Counted from the first letter of the stretch, positions 36,583 through 46,368 are shown. The stretch is 64,000 nucleotides of DNA from Carboxylicivirga linearis (GCF_018271995.1 NZ_JAGUCO010000014.1:1-64000), one strand, 5' to 3'. Made by a program: numbers and translations. Notes: generated by a model not told the origin, from the letters alone.

Positions 36583-38214
36583 TTAGAATAAGTCTGTAAT
36601 TCTATCTTCGGTAAACTCATATGGAACGGGATCGGCCTTTAATAAAGGATTTTGAACCACTTCCGACTCAGGATAAGGAAGTAAAAAGATGCTTTCATCG
36701 ATATTTCCTATAGATCGTGAACTTCTGTCACGTTCGGTATCTTCAGTTGCAGTATTGGTTTCAGTATCGTACGTAATAGGAATGATGGTTCCCCTATCCT
36801 GCCCGATGATGTAATTGATCACTTCTTGTTGCTGATAATAGGCACGACGAACCAAATCGTACCAATACTGACCTTCCATACACAATTCAACCCTACGTTC
36901 GTGAATAATATCCTGATATGTAATGGAACTTTTAGTTTCAACACCTGCCCGAGTACGAAGCTCATTGAAATACATTAAAGCGGTTGCATCATCGGTACTA
37001 CTATTATTACCCAAAACTGCTTCTGCATAATTCAAATAAACCTCAGCCAAGCGCATCATATAAGTGTTCAGAGCCGAGTTCATACGTGAGACATTCGAAT
37101 TGTCTTTGTTAGAACCAACCACACCTTTTTTTACGTTACAAGCCTGATCGGTTTTATCGTAGGTATAACCACCATTGGCCACATTAATTTCGGGATAGAA
37201 ATCATCGTAGCCCATCCAGGTTGCTTTACGGCGAATATCAGTGGTTTCGTATTCCATCAATATATCGTACGAAGCTCTGGTCCAATAGCCCCAGGCTGCA
37301 TCATCACCGGTTATTTCCGATCCTGCAGCAAAATAGGCCTGTTGAGTATTATTATATCCATAATCGCCATTAGGAACCCATTGCAATGCAAACATCGATT
37401 CTGAATTATTGTTATTCTCAATGGTAAAGAGATCGGCATAATCTTCCATTAACTCGTAAGGACCTTCTTCAATTACCTTCATGGCGGCCTTTTTAGCCAA
37501 TTCTAAATAATCGACATCGCGTGTTCCACTGTTTGGATTATCGCTATAACCGGCATACGAAAGATAAATGCGTGATAACATTCCATAGGCACTGTAAGAA
37601 GTCAATCGCCCTGCCTGGCCTGATGATGATGGTAAATATTTAGCTGCATATTCCATATCGCGCATTACAAATTCATACACATCATCTAAAGAATTTGTAT
37701 TAACAACCGGGTTTGAAACCAATTCATCAGGATTTTCGCAAATAATTACGTTACCCCATAATGAAGCCAGATACCAATACGCTGTACCACGCATAAAACG
37801 GGCTTCGGCAATATATTGTGCTTTTAACTCTTCATCAACACTGCTTCCGGTAATACCAATAATTACCTTGTTTGATTGTTGAATTACATTATAAAACGAC
37901 TGCCAGGCAGACACCAACGGACCTGTTAAGCCGGTTTCTGTCAAATCCGAAAATGGATAAATATAATCGGAATAAGGAGCATATAAATTATACGAACGAC
38001 CATCGCCTAATCCGTAGTAAAACTTATCATTAAAGTCGAACCAGACAACATTATACAAAGCTGCTGTTGCGGCCTTAAAATCATCTTCAGTCTGATAAAA
38101 ATTCTCCTGTGTAATTAAATCATTGGGTTGAACTTCCAGGAAATCCTCACAACTTGTTGCTCCCAACGAAAACACTACCAGCAGAAGTATATATATAATA
38201 TTATTTCTTTTCAT
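36583..38214 (-). CDS. SusD-family nutrient-binding lipoprotein
   Basis: A 543-residue RagB/SusD protein that would cap the SusC pore and bind the incoming glycan. The signal segment ends in GATSCEDFL, the classic SusD lipobox with CEDFL. The family landmarks follow: LITQENFYQTEDDFKAAT (about 37-54), AEARFMRGTAYWYLASLWG (about 141-159), LTSYSAYGMLSRIYLSYA and the C-terminal RRVELCMEGQYWYDLVRR. It is 19 bp downstream of SusC, so translation units are tightly linked. The glycan is inferred to be xylan from the surrounding GH10, GH67, GH43 and GH3 genes. Confidence 0.95.
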   Translation of the reverse strand: MKRNNIIYILLLVVFSLGATSCEDFLEVQPNDLITQENFYQTEDDFKAATAALYNVVWFDFNDKFYYGLGDGRSYNLYAPYSDYIYPFSDLTETGLTGPLVSAWQSFYNVIQQSNKVIIGITGSSVDEELKAQYIAEARFMRGTAYWYLASLWGNVIICENPDELVSNPVVNTNSLDDVYEFVMRDMEYAAKYLPSSSGQAGRLTSYSAYGMLSRIYLSYAGYSDNPNSGTRDVDYLELAKKAAMKVIEEGPYELMEDYADLFTIENNNNSESMFALQWVPNGDYGYNNTQQAYFAAGSEITGDDAAWGYWTRASYDILMEYETTDIRRKATWMGYDDFYPEINVANGGYTYDKTDQACNVKKGVVGSNKDNSNVSRMNSALNTYMMRLAEVYLNYAEAVLGNNSSTDDATALMYFNELRTRAGVETKSSITYQDIIHERRVELCMEGQYWYDLVRRAYYQQQEVINYIIGQDRGTIIPITYDTETNTATEDTERDRSSRSIGNIDESIFLLPYPESEVVQNPLLKADPVPYEFTEDRITDLF

Positions 38215-38233
38215 AATCTTATCTTATTTTCCG

Positions 38234-41200
38234 TTAGAATGTTACATTAACTCCAAAAGTGTAAATACGAGGAGAAGGATAACGTGCATTATCAATACCT
38301 GTTAACAACGCATTTTGATCCATAGAACCTATTTCAGGATCGTATCCTGAGTATTTCGAGAAAGTATAAAGGTTTTGAAGATTCGTGTAAACTTTTAGGT
38401 TCTCAACACCAAATTTAGAAATCCAACGGCGGGGAAGATTATAAGCGAATGATATGTTCTGAATTCGCAGATAAGAACCGTCTTCTACAAACTTATCGCT
38501 ATACCTGTAATTGGAAGTTGATGATGCCGATGATGCTCCGATACGAGGCATATAAGGATCGCCACCAACAATATGAACGTTTCTATAGTCGTTAGGTCCA
38601 TTTGGATCAATCAATTCTAATTGAGCATATCCCAACGCATCTTTCAACAGATTGGTATTTTCTCTAGGATTTTCTAACCAACGACGCTGATAATTGACCA
38701 CCTCATTTCCATATGATCCGGTTAAGAAAACATTCAAATCAAAACCTTTATAGCTAAAGGTATTACCTATACCAAAAATAAATTTAGGCTCTGGATTACC
38801 AATATAAGTACGATCTTCTTCGTTGATAACTCCGTCTTTATTAATATCTTCAAACATATAATCGCCGATCCAGACACTGTTTTCGCCAATCTCCATATCT
38901 TCAGGTAATGCCGTTGGAATAATGTTACCACTTGCATCCTTATAATAGAAATCGGTAGCAGATTCGAAACGACCAGTCACTTTATAACCATAAAACTGAC
39001 CAATAGGCTGATCAACAGCTGTACGGGTAACAATAGTCGTTTCCGAACCTTGACTTAAGGTTTGATCAATAATACTACTTTCTGTGTTTAGCGATAATAC
39101 TTTATTACGGTTCATCGAATACACAAAATTCGAACGCCACATAAAACCGCCTTTATCAATATTAACGGTATTCAATGTTAATTCAATCCCTTTGTTTTCT
39201 AAAGAACCAATATTCACCCATGGCGCAGAGGTTGATCCCTGACCTGACGTTCCCACATAAGCAGGTAAAGGAAGCACTAGCAACAGATAGTCTGTTTTCT
39301 TATAATAAACATCTGCAATAAACTCAATCCTATTCTGAAATAAGTTAATATCAACACCAGCATTGCTCGAGTAGGTTGTTTCCCATTCTAAGTCGGGGTT
39401 AGCTGTATTTAAAGCTCGTAATGATGTTCCCCAGTTGGCGGTAGCTCCCGATGTATATGTTGATGTATAAGCATAAGCTGTACCCGGTATATTTTCGTTA
39501 CCCACTGTTCCCCAACCTAATCGAAGTTTCAGATTATTAATTACAGCATGATCTTTTAGGAAGCTTTCGTTTGAAACTTTCCATGCAAAGGCTGCAGACG
39601 GGAAAAAGCCCCATCGGTTGTCTTTATGGAATTTGGAAGATCCATCGTAACGAAGAGTGGATGTAAGCAAGTATTTATCGTTAAACGAATAGAACAAACG
39701 GCCGAAATAAGAACTAAGCGATGATGTATTACTACTGTTATTATTACGTGCAGTTGTTGCATCACCCATATTTAAATCGGTTGAACTGTTAGTTAGATAA
39801 CCAGAACGGTATCCATAGAGGTATTCCCAATGTGATTCCTGCATTTCCTGCCCCAGCATCACATTTAAGTTATGAAAACCAAATTCCTTATTATAAGTCA
39901 ATATATTCCTCCATGTCCAGAATTTACTATATGACTTTGAACGTGATCCTTCACGAACTTCGTTAGAAATAGCACCAAAATTATACGACGGATTAAAGGT
40001 GTAAGTATTGCCTACTCCATAATCTAAAGCATATTCTGTCTTAAATTTCAGGCCGGAAATAATTTCTGCCTCAGCATATGTATTGGCACGGATATTCATA
40101 TTCTCGTTATCATTATCCTTAATCATAGCCAAACCAACAGGATTATTCTGGACATACTCATCAGTATCAGGTCCATCAAATGTTCCATCAGCATTGCGCA
40201 CCGCCACGTTAGGTGTTTGCTTTAATGCTGTTATTATCAGGTTATCATCAGATACTGTAGTGTTTTGTTTTGAATTACTAAAAGCAAAGTTAATTCCCAT
40301 CTTAAGGAAACTCTTTACCTGAGAATCAAATGTACCTCTAAGGTTTAAACGTTCGAAACCTGAACCGATGGCAATACCATCCTGATCGAGATATCCGATA
40401 CCCATTGCATAAGTACTTTTTTCTGAACCTCCAGATACGGATAAGTTATGACTTTGCATCATAGCCTGTGTAAACATTTCATCTTGCCAGTCTGTTCCAC
40501 TGCCTAATAAATCAGGACGAACAAAATTATTATCCCATTGAACAATACCCATTTCGGCACGGGTATTCTTATGAATTGCATATTCCTGCAAATTCAATAA
40601 TTCTAATTTCTTTGGCATTTCCTGCCAGCCCATATAACCATCGTAGTTAATACGGGCATCTCCTTTTTCTCCTTTTCGTGTAGTAATAATGATTACTCCG
40701 TTGGCTGCACGCGAACCATAAATGGCAGTAGCCGAAGCATCTTTTAAAATATCCATCGATACAATATCAGCCGGATTAATAGATGACAAAGCATTAGAAC
40801 CACTCGACCCTGTATTACCATCAATAATAACCCCATCAATTACAAATATTGGTTCATTAGAACCATTTAACGAACTGATACCACGAATACGAATAGAAGA
40901 TCCTCCACCGGGCTCACCACTGTTTTGCTGAACCTGAACACCGGCAGCTCGTCCTTGCAGCACCTGTTCGGCAGAGGTTGTTACTGACTTCTCAATTGCA
41001 TCACTGGCAACAGAAACAACTGAACCGGTTAGGTCTGTCCGTTTCATCTGGCCATAGCCTACTACTACTACTTCATCGAGCTTGGCCATATCATCTTTTA
41101 GCGTGATATTAACCTCCTTTTGATCTGTAATAGTAACTGTTTGTGTTACAAAACCAATAAAATTAAATGTAAGCCGACTCCCTTGTGGAACTGTCAAACT

Positions 41201-41398
41201 ATAGATACCATTAATATCTGTTATTGTTCCCTGAGCTGTGCCCTCTATTACAATATTAACACCAGGTAAAGGTTCTCCACCAGAATCTGTTACCTTACCT
41301 TTTATTGTAATGTTTTGTGCCCATGTTGCCAGAGGCACTGAAATTACCAGGAAAAGCATCAAAAGAAACCTTTTCCTTCGTCCATAGATTATTTTCAT
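38234..41398 (-). CDS. SusC-family TonB-dependent outer-membrane glycan importer
   Basis: A 1054-residue outer-membrane transporter. A signal peptide (ending TWAQ, about residue 28) leads to a carboxypeptidase-regulatory-like domain (ITIKGKVTDSGGEPLPGVNI, about 30-115). DEVVVVGYGQMKRTDLTGSV and the plug domain with RIRGISSLNGSNEPIFVIDG follow (about 115-240). A 22-strand barrel is expected up to the terminal aromatic residue in GVNVTF. There is no STN domain, so an anti-sigma partner is not expected, in line with control by the hybrid two-component regulator. It heads the SusC-SusD-SGBP-GH10-GH35-symporter unit. A hairpin upstream (41505-41542) separates it from the preceding T9SS gene. Confidence 0.95.
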   Translation of the reverse strand: MKIIYGRRKRFLLMLFLVISVPLATWAQNITIKGKVTDSGGEPLPGVNIVIEGTAQGTITDINGIYSLTVPQGSRLTFNFIGFVTQTVTITDQKEVNITLKDDMAKLDEVVVVGYGQMKRTDLTGSVVSVASDAIEKSVTTSAEQVLQGRAAGVQVQQNSGEPGGGSSIRIRGISSLNGSNEPIFVIDGVIIDGNTGSSGSNALSSINPADIVSMDILKDASATAIYGSRAANGVIIITTRKGEKGDARINYDGYMGWQEMPKKLELLNLQEYAIHKNTRAEMGIVQWDNNFVRPDLLGSGTDWQDEMFTQAMMQSHNLSVSGGSEKSTYAMGIGYLDQDGIAIGSGFERLNLRGTFDSQVKSFLKMGINFAFSNSKQNTTVSDDNLIITALKQTPNVAVRNADGTFDGPDTDEYVQNNPVGLAMIKDNDNENMNIRANTYAEAEIISGLKFKTEYALDYGVGNTYTFNPSYNFGAISNEVREGSRSKSYSKFWTWRNILTYNKEFGFHNLNVMLGQEMQESHWEYLYGYRSGYLTNSSTDLNMGDATTARNNNSSNTSSLSSYFGRLFYSFNDKYLLTSTLRYDGSSKFHKDNRWGFFPSAAFAWKVSNESFLKDHAVINNLKLRLGWGTVGNENIPGTAYAYTSTYTSGATANWGTSLRALNTANPDLEWETTYSSNAGVDINLFQNRIEFIADVYYKKTDYLLLVLPLPAYVGTSGQGSTSAPWVNIGSLENKGIELTLNTVNIDKGGFMWRSNFVYSMNRNKVLSLNTESSIIDQTLSQGSETTIVTRTAVDQPIGQFYGYKVTGRFESATDFYYKDASGNIIPTALPEDMEIGENSVWIGDYMFEDINKDGVINEEDRTYIGNPEPKFIFGIGNTFSYKGFDLNVFLTGSYGNEVVNYQRRWLENPRENTNLLKDALGYAQLELIDPNGPNDYRNVHIVGGDPYMPRIGASSASSTSNYRYSDKFVEDGSYLRIQNISFAYNLPRRWISKFGVENLKVYTNLQNLYTFSKYSGYDPEIGSMDQNALLTGIDNARYPSPRIYTFGVNVTF

Positions 41399-41504
41399 AA
41401 ATATTTAGATTTAAAACAGATTTGTCTTATAATTTTTGGCACAACAACTCATTTACAAACTACTGTCTGCATTAATTTTAGCTGATAATAAAGAACCAAC
41501 AGAT

Positions 41505-41542
41505 CAAAAGGCTACCAACCACTATTGGCTGGCAACCTTTTG
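41505..41542 (-). terminator. Hairpin between the 342-residue T9SS gene and SusC
   Basis: On the minus strand a 17-pair stem (CAAAAGG at the base, a further nine pairs with two G-U above one mismatch) closes a 4-base loop. The run of T is short (CCTTTTG), so it may attenuate rather than fully stop transcripts that enter SusC. Confidence 0.6.
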
Positions 41543-41562
41543 GTACTATGAAACTTCAAAGA

Positions 41563-42591
41563 TTAGTTTTTAATAAACTTAACGGTACTATTTGAGGTTT
41601 GAATAAAATACATTCCTTTAGCTAATTCTGATACATCAACCTGTATTGATGTATTTGTAATTACCTCCGTTTTGATCAATGCTCCTGTCGAACTATAAAT
41701 CTTAATTTTTTCACCCAATTCTGCTCCTTCAACTGTTAACATATCTTTTACAGGATTTGGATAAAGCTTTAATTCTTTATCTTGATTAGAATCAATACCT
41801 GTAGAAGTCGAAACAGTTACATCAATCAGAGTATTGATGCTAAGCCAGTTCCATCCTGCTTCAAACAAAGTAGCTTCAAAAACATATCTTTGGCCTTCAG
41901 CTAATTCTGATGACAACTCTAAATCGCCAGGAATAGTAAAAGTAAAACTGTCATTTGTTTCATCTAAAATACCCTGAACCTCAGGATAAGTTGAACAAGC
42001 TTCAATATCTTTTATTTGAGTATAACCTTCATAAACAGCTAAAGCAATCTTGGCTATATAACCTTTTTCTTCAGCTAAAGAGTATTGATAATTTAAAGTA
42101 ACTTCTTGCCCCTGTTCTACCATACTTGGAGGAGTTGAAGTAAATTCTAATTTATTGACGATGCTTGAGCTTTCTGTTATTGTTAATAAATTTCCTGTAT
42201 TAGACCATGCAAAATCGCCAGAAGCAGAAGTATTTAAAGCCAGACATAATATATAACTTAGCCCATCACCTAAGTTATCTGAGTTAAAATTTCCTGGAAT
42301 TGCCACTGTAATATCTGCCGTTCCGTCAGTTGCTGCTGAAACAGCTGTATTATCATAACCTTTTTGCCATGTGTTCCAATCAGGCTCATTAGTACCACTA
42401 GATGTTAAAAATATTGCACAGGTTATTTCACAATCAACATCAGAGGTATAGGTAACTGTAAAAGATAAATCAGTACCTGCCTCAATAGTATAAGGATAAT
42501 CTAAATTTGTTGTTAACGATCCTGTTTGAGCCATCAAATTTGAAATTGATAAAATGGCTAGACTTACAATAATTAGTAAATGTTTTTTCAT
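41563..42591 (-). CDS. Secreted T9SS protein of unknown function with two tandem beta-sandwich repeats
   Basis: I do not recognise the family. The 342-residue protein has a signal peptide (ending LMAQ, about residue 22), then two similar units of roughly 115 residues (about 23-140 and 142-255). Each has an early YTIEAGTDLSFTV- or SMVEQGQEVTLNY-like strand and a late VAIPGNF... or FTIPGDL... strand followed by an aromatic-rich end. A type A T9SS sorting domain (about 265-342; YPNPVKDMLTVEG, then GMYFIQTS) follows. No catalytic motif is seen. It lies in the xylan locus, just upstream of SusC in the direction of transcription. A surface xylan-binding role is inferred from position and from the exposed aromatic residues. 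It has its own candidate regulator site at 42694-42722. Confidence 0.7.
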   Translation of the reverse strand: MKKHLLIIVSLAILSISNLMAQTGSLTTNLDYPYTIEAGTDLSFTVTYTSDVDCEITCAIFLTSSGTNEPDWNTWQKGYDNTAVSAATDGTADITVAIPGNFNSDNLGDGLSYILCLALNTSASGDFAWSNTGNLLTITESSSIVNKLEFTSTPPSMVEQGQEVTLNYQYSLAEEKGYIAKIALAVYEGYTQIKDIEACSTYPEVQGILDETNDSFTFTIPGDLELSSELAEGQRYVFEATLFEAGWNWLSINTLIDVTVSTSTGIDSNQDKELKLYPNPVKDMLTVEGAELGEKIKIYSSTGALIKTEVITNTSIQVDVSELAKGMYFIQTSNSTVKFIKN

Positions 42592-42693
42592 AAAAAATAG
42601 ATTTTAGGATTTAAGAATATTGTCGATTTGATTTATGCGATCTCACCAACACCCCTAAATTACTATCCCAATGATATTTACATTTTACTCTAT

Positions 42694-42722
42694 GTTACAA
42701 TAATTTTAACACAGGTAACAAT
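42694..42722 (-). promoter_or_regulatory. 21-bp-spaced direct repeat upstream of the T9SS gene
   Basis: On the minus strand ATTGTTAC and ATTGTAAC are direct repeats 21 bp apart (plus-strand GTAACAAT 42715-42722 and GTTACAAT 42694-42701). About 31 bp downstream lies TAATTTAG (42655-42662), one mismatch from the -7 box. Two-turn spacing suits an AraC-type domain. A similar pair lies at 51390-51419. Confidence 0.45.
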
Positions 42723-42808
42723 TAACAAAAGGCACATATTCTATTATCATTTTGATACAAGGAGGAAAAAACATGTAACAGAGAGTAAAAACATAGAATT
42801 ATAACATT

Positions 42809-42838
42809 AAAAAAGCCGATAGAAAACTTCTACCGGCT
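42809..42838 (-). terminator. Terminator after the iron alcohol dehydrogenase gene
   Basis: On the minus strand AGCCGGTAGAA pairs with TTCTATCGGCT (one G-U) and is followed by six T residues (complement of 42809-42814). It lies about 27 bp after the stop codon and closes the GH3-to-dehydrogenase run. Confidence 0.9.
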
Positions 42839-42864
42839 CAATATTTTATAGATTTCTATTATTT

Positions 42865-44028
42865 CTATAACTGGGTCTCTAAAATCTCTTTAACTTTTTC
42901 AACAGTAAGATCTCCCTTTTCTCCCAAAGCATTTACTCCTCTTTGTTCAAATCGCTGACAAACTTCGCTTACTGTATCTTCTTTTAATTCGTAGTCAGCT
43001 CCTCTGGTTTGAATACCCACCGATTCGAAGAAATCAACAGTCTTTTGAATCGTAGCTTCTACTTTTTCATCTTCGGTACCTTTGGTAACATCCCATACTT
43101 TAGCACCATACTGAAGAATCTTTTCTTTTTTGTTGGCTAACATCACTTTCATTACTCCCGGAAGAACGACGGCTAAGGTTCGTGCATGATCAATACCATG
43201 CAAGGCTGTTAATTCATGTCCAATCATATGCGTACTCCAATCCTGAGGTACACCCGTTGCAATTAATCCATTTAATGCCATGGTAGCAGCCCACATAAAA
43301 TTAGCAGCAGAATCATAATCAGTAGGATCTTTCAACACTTTAGGTCCTTCCTCGATTAAAGTACTCAAAATACCTTCGGCAAAACGATCCTGAATAGGGG
43401 CATTTACCGGATAAGTCAAATATTGTTCCATCACATGCACAAAAGCATCAACAATACCATTGGCTATTTGTCTTTCGGGTAAAGAAGCAATTACAGTTGG
43501 ATCTAAAACTGAAAACTGGGGCATCACTAAAGGCGTTCCGAAAGCCAATTTTTCTTTGGTTTCAATTTTCGAAACAACTGAGTTACCATTCATTTCGCTT
43601 CCTGTTGCAGGAAGAGTTAACACAGCTCCTATTGGAAGTGGATTTACAATACCAGCTACATCTCCTTTTGCAAGAATATTCCATGGATCACCATTGGGAT
43701 AATGAGCTGCAGCTGATACAAATTTAGTTCCGTCAACAACAGAACCTCCACCCACAGCAAGTAAGAAATCAATATTCTTCTCACGAACAACCTCAACAGC
43801 TTTCATTAATGTTTCGTACTTTGGATTAGCTTCAATTCCTCCAAATTCAGTAACATCAAATCCGCTTAATTGCTCGGTAACTTTATCGTAAACACCATTC
43901 TTCTTAATACTTCCTCCGCCGTAAAGCATCATTACTTTCGAACCGGCTGGAATCTCATCTTTAAAATTAGAGAGTTCACCTTTTCCGAAAAGTATTTTTA
44001 CAGGATTATGGAAATGAAAATTATTCAT
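42865..44028 (-). CDS. Iron-containing alcohol dehydrogenase, YqhD/butanol dehydrogenase type
   Basis: A 387-residue cytosolic oxidoreductase. It begins FHFHNPVKILFGKGEL and has YGGGSIKKNGVYDKV, LLAVGGGSVVDGTKFVSAAA (nucleotide binding, about residues 91-110), LPATGSEMNG and the metal-binding histidines in VDAFVHVMEQYLT (about 189-201) and IGHELTALHGIDHA (about 265-278). Members such as YqhD reduce short aldehydes with NADPH. Its place in a xylan locus is unusual. It might remove aldehydes or ferment sugar products, or be an unrelated passenger. It follows GH43 after a 177-bp gap and ends in a strong terminator. Confidence 0.92.
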   Translation of the reverse strand: MNNFHFHNPVKILFGKGELSNFKDEIPAGSKVMMLYGGGSIKKNGVYDKVTEQLSGFDVTEFGGIEANPKYETLMKAVEVVREKNIDFLLAVGGGSVVDGTKFVSAAAHYPNGDPWNILAKGDVAGIVNPLPIGAVLTLPATGSEMNGNSVVSKIETKEKLAFGTPLVMPQFSVLDPTVIASLPERQIANGIVDAFVHVMEQYLTYPVNAPIQDRFAEGILSTLIEEGPKVLKDPTDYDSAANFMWAATMALNGLIATGVPQDWSTHMIGHELTALHGIDHARTLAVVLPGVMKVMLANKKEKILQYGAKVWDVTKGTEDEKVEATIQKTVDFFESVGIQTRGADYELKEDTVSEVCQRFEQRGVNALGEKGDLTVEKVKEILETQL

Positions 44029-44104
44029 GATTGATCATTTTTTAGTTTACTCTCAAAGATACATTAAATTGATGAACGATGTGTCGATGAATCGATTACT
44101 AATT

Positions 44105-44142
44105 ATTCAATTGGTCAATTATCAATTCATTGAAAATTGAAT
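44105..44142. repeat. AT-rich inverted repeat between GH43 and dehydrogenase genes
   Basis: ATTCAATT (44105-44112) and AATTGAAT (44135-44142) are inverted, with TCAAT-type arms nested inside. There is no T-run and little G/C, so neither terminator nor operator function is clear. Confidence 0.3.
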
Positions 44143-44205
44143 TATCCAACTGTTATTTTGACAATTAAGACATTTAAATACTGACCACTGACAACACACC
44201 ATTAA

Positions 44206-45177
44206 CTAATCCTGCATTCCCTCAATGGTTTTGATTGTACCATCTTCGTTGTATTCCAGTTCAACTACTTTCAGGCTTCGTAACCAGGTTTTACCTCCGG
44301 ATGGAACGCAATCGTGATGAAACAGATACCATTTGCCTTTGAATTCAACAATTGAATGATGCGTTGTCCAACCTACTACTGGTGTAAGAATTACTCCCTG
44401 ATAGGTAAACGGACCGTATGGATTATCACCTATAGCATAACACAAAAGATGAGTATCGCCGGTTGAATACGAGAAGTAATATTTGCCTTCGTATTTATGC
44501 ATCCATGAGGCTTCAAAAAACCTACGACCATGGTCTCCAGCTTTTAAAGGTTCTCCGTTTTTATCCAAAATAACCAAGTCTTTAGGTTCTTCGGCAAACT
44601 CCAACATATCGTCACTCAGCTTCACTACTTTTGCACACAAAGCAGGTTCTGCATCTGCAGGTTCTGCACCACACTCCTGTGCTTTGTTGTTACGGTAACG
44701 TTGTAATTGACCGCCCCATAATCCACCAAAATACATGTAATGATCTCCATCTTCATTGTCAAACACACAAGGATCGATGCTGTAACTTCCTATCATTGGA
44801 TGAGTTTCAGGAACAAAAGGTCCTTCAGGCTTGTCGCTAACGGCTACTCCTATATGGAAGATATCGTTTTTATCTTTTACGGGAAAGTACAAATAGTATT
44901 TTCCATTTTTATACGCTGCATCGGTATCCCACATTTGCCGACCTGCCCATGGCACATCTTTAACATCTAATACCACACCATGATCTGTTACCGGCCCTTC
45001 AATATCATCCATCGAAAACACATGGTAATCGCGCATATCAAAATGATCGCCATTATCATTTTCTGGTATTCCTGATTCAATATCGTGCGATGGATAAATG
45101 TATAGTTTATCGTTAAAAACATGCACTGCCGGATCAGCCGTGTACATATTATCAACTAAATATCTTGGCTTTTTCAT
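44206..45177 (-). CDS. Cytoplasmic GH43 beta-xylosidase/arabinofuranosidase
   Basis: A 323-residue five-bladed propeller enzyme. The three GH43 acidic residues can be assigned: Asp15 in TADPAV (base), Asp in SIDPCVF (about residue 134, pKa modulator) and Glu in RRFFEASWMHK (about 223, acid). Sequence style matches the short GH43 group of intracellular beta-xylosidases (subfamily 1-like). No signal peptide, so it should act in the cytosol on xylo-oligosaccharides brought in by the GPH symporter. It lies 42 bp after the GH10 gene in the same run. Arabinofuranosidase activity cannot be excluded. Confidence 0.88.
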   Translation of the reverse strand: MKKPRYLVDNMYTADPAVHVFNDKLYIYPSHDIESGIPENDNGDHFDMRDYHVFSMDDIEGPVTDHGVVLDVKDVPWAGRQMWDTDAAYKNGKYYLYFPVKDKNDIFHIGVAVSDKPEGPFVPETHPMIGSYSIDPCVFDNEDGDHYMYFGGLWGGQLQRYRNNKAQECGAEPADAEPALCAKVVKLSDDMLEFAEEPKDLVILDKNGEPLKAGDHGRRFFEASWMHKYEGKYYFSYSTGDTHLLCYAIGDNPYGPFTYQGVILTPVVGWTTHHSIVEFKGKWYLFHHDCVPSGGKTWLRSLKVVELEYNEDGTIKTIEGMQD

Positions 45178-45219
45178 AGACTTGATTTTACTATTTTATT
45201 TAATTCAATGTATATCTTT

Positions 45220-46368
45220 CTAATTATTCAAACCATCAGGCTTTTGATTCACTTTTTCAATAATCTCTTTAACAATAGGTTTTGCCTGATAATTTCGATC
45301 GAACAACAAAGGATAATCTGTACGACCTTTGATAGGCCAATCATTCTTCCACGAATCGGCATCGGTTACTCCCCAAAGTGTTACTCTTGAAATATCTTTA
45401 TGATGCTTCAAAAACAACTGAAAGAAATCCATATATCGCTGATTGAAAACCTGAGAGATTGAATCGGTTAATCCATTTTTATACGGATCCATACTTTCGC
45501 GATAGGCAAAACGATCGGCCACATTGGCACCCATGGTTTCGTAGGGTGATGGTAAAATGGATAAATCCAGTTCGGTAATCATCACTTTAACACCCAACCC
45601 GGAGAAAAACGAAATGGCTTCATCCATTTGCGATAACGACGGATAATTCAATCCATAGTGAGCCTGCATTCCAGTGGCATCAATGCGAAGACTATCTTCT
45701 CTAAGCATCTTTATCAATCGTTCCACTCCTTGCTGACGTCCTTTGTGAAACATTGAATAATCGTTATAATATAATTCAGCATCCGGATCAGCTTCATGTG
45801 CAAACTGAAATGCCAGTTTGATATAGTCTTCACCAATAATTGTGTAAAATTTACTTTTTCGCCATTCGCCATTATCTTCAATGGCCTCATTAACTACATC
45901 CCATCCTTTTACTCTTCCTTTGTATCTCCCCACAACCGTATGAATATGCTTTTTCATTCGTTCAATCAACACATCACGACTTACATCATTTCCTTCATCA
46001 TCAACAAAAAACCATGCTGGTGCTTGTGAATGCCAAATCAATGTATGCCCAATGATAAACATGTTGTTTTGCTCACCAAACTCTATAAATCGATCGGCTT
46101 TTGTAAAATTGTATTCATCTTCTTTAGGATGAATGACCTCGCTCTTCATGCAATTTTCGGCAACAATGGAATTAAAGTGTTTTTTAATAATGGCCACTCC
46201 TGCTGAGTCTTTACCAAAAATATGATTAGTATTTAAAGCCGTTCCAATAAGAAACTGACTATTTAAAGCATCTTTTAAACTCACTTCCTTAACTTCTTCT
46301 GTTTGGCAAGAAAATAGCCAAAGACTCAGAATAGATAATAATATGGTTTTAGCTGAATGTATTTTCAT
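45220..46368 (-). CDS. GH10 endo-1,4-beta-xylanase, lipoprotein
   Basis: A compact 382-residue xylanase without binding modules. The signal ends in LWLFSCQT, a lipobox. GH10 landmarks: [19 protein letters not shown] (about 107-117), [11 protein letters not shown] (about 158, acid/base Glu) and VMITELDLS (about 262, nucleophile Glu), then [10 protein letters not shown] near the end. In Bacteroides xylan loci such an enzyme is periplasmic and shortens imported oligosaccharides, complementing the surface GH10 at 32956-35112. It is between the GH67 and GH43 genes. Confidence 0.93.
   Translation of the reverse strand: MKIHSAKTILLSILSLWLFSCQTEEVKEVSLKDALNSQFLIGTALNTNHIFGKDSAGVAIIKKHFNSIVAENCMKSEVIHPKEDEYNFTKADRFIEFGEQNNMFIIGHTLIWHSQAPAWFFVDDEGNDVSRDVLIERMKKHIHTVVGRYKGRVKGWDVVNEAIEDNGEWRKSKFYTIIGEDYIKLAFQFAHEADPDAELYYNDYSMFHKGRQQGVERLIKMLREDSLRIDATGMQAHYGLNYPSLSQMDEAISFFSGLGVKVMITELDLSILPSPYETMGANVADRFAYRESMDPYKNGLTDSISQVFNQRYMDFFQLFLKHHKDISRVTLWGVTDADSWKNDWPIKGRTDYPLLFDRNYQAKPIVKEIIEKVNQKPDGLNN

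Noticed and set aside
44105-44142. AT-rich inverted repeat as a regulatory site
   Set aside because: Composition is simple (AATT-rich) and no promoter box or second copy supports a function; listed only as a low-confidence repeat.
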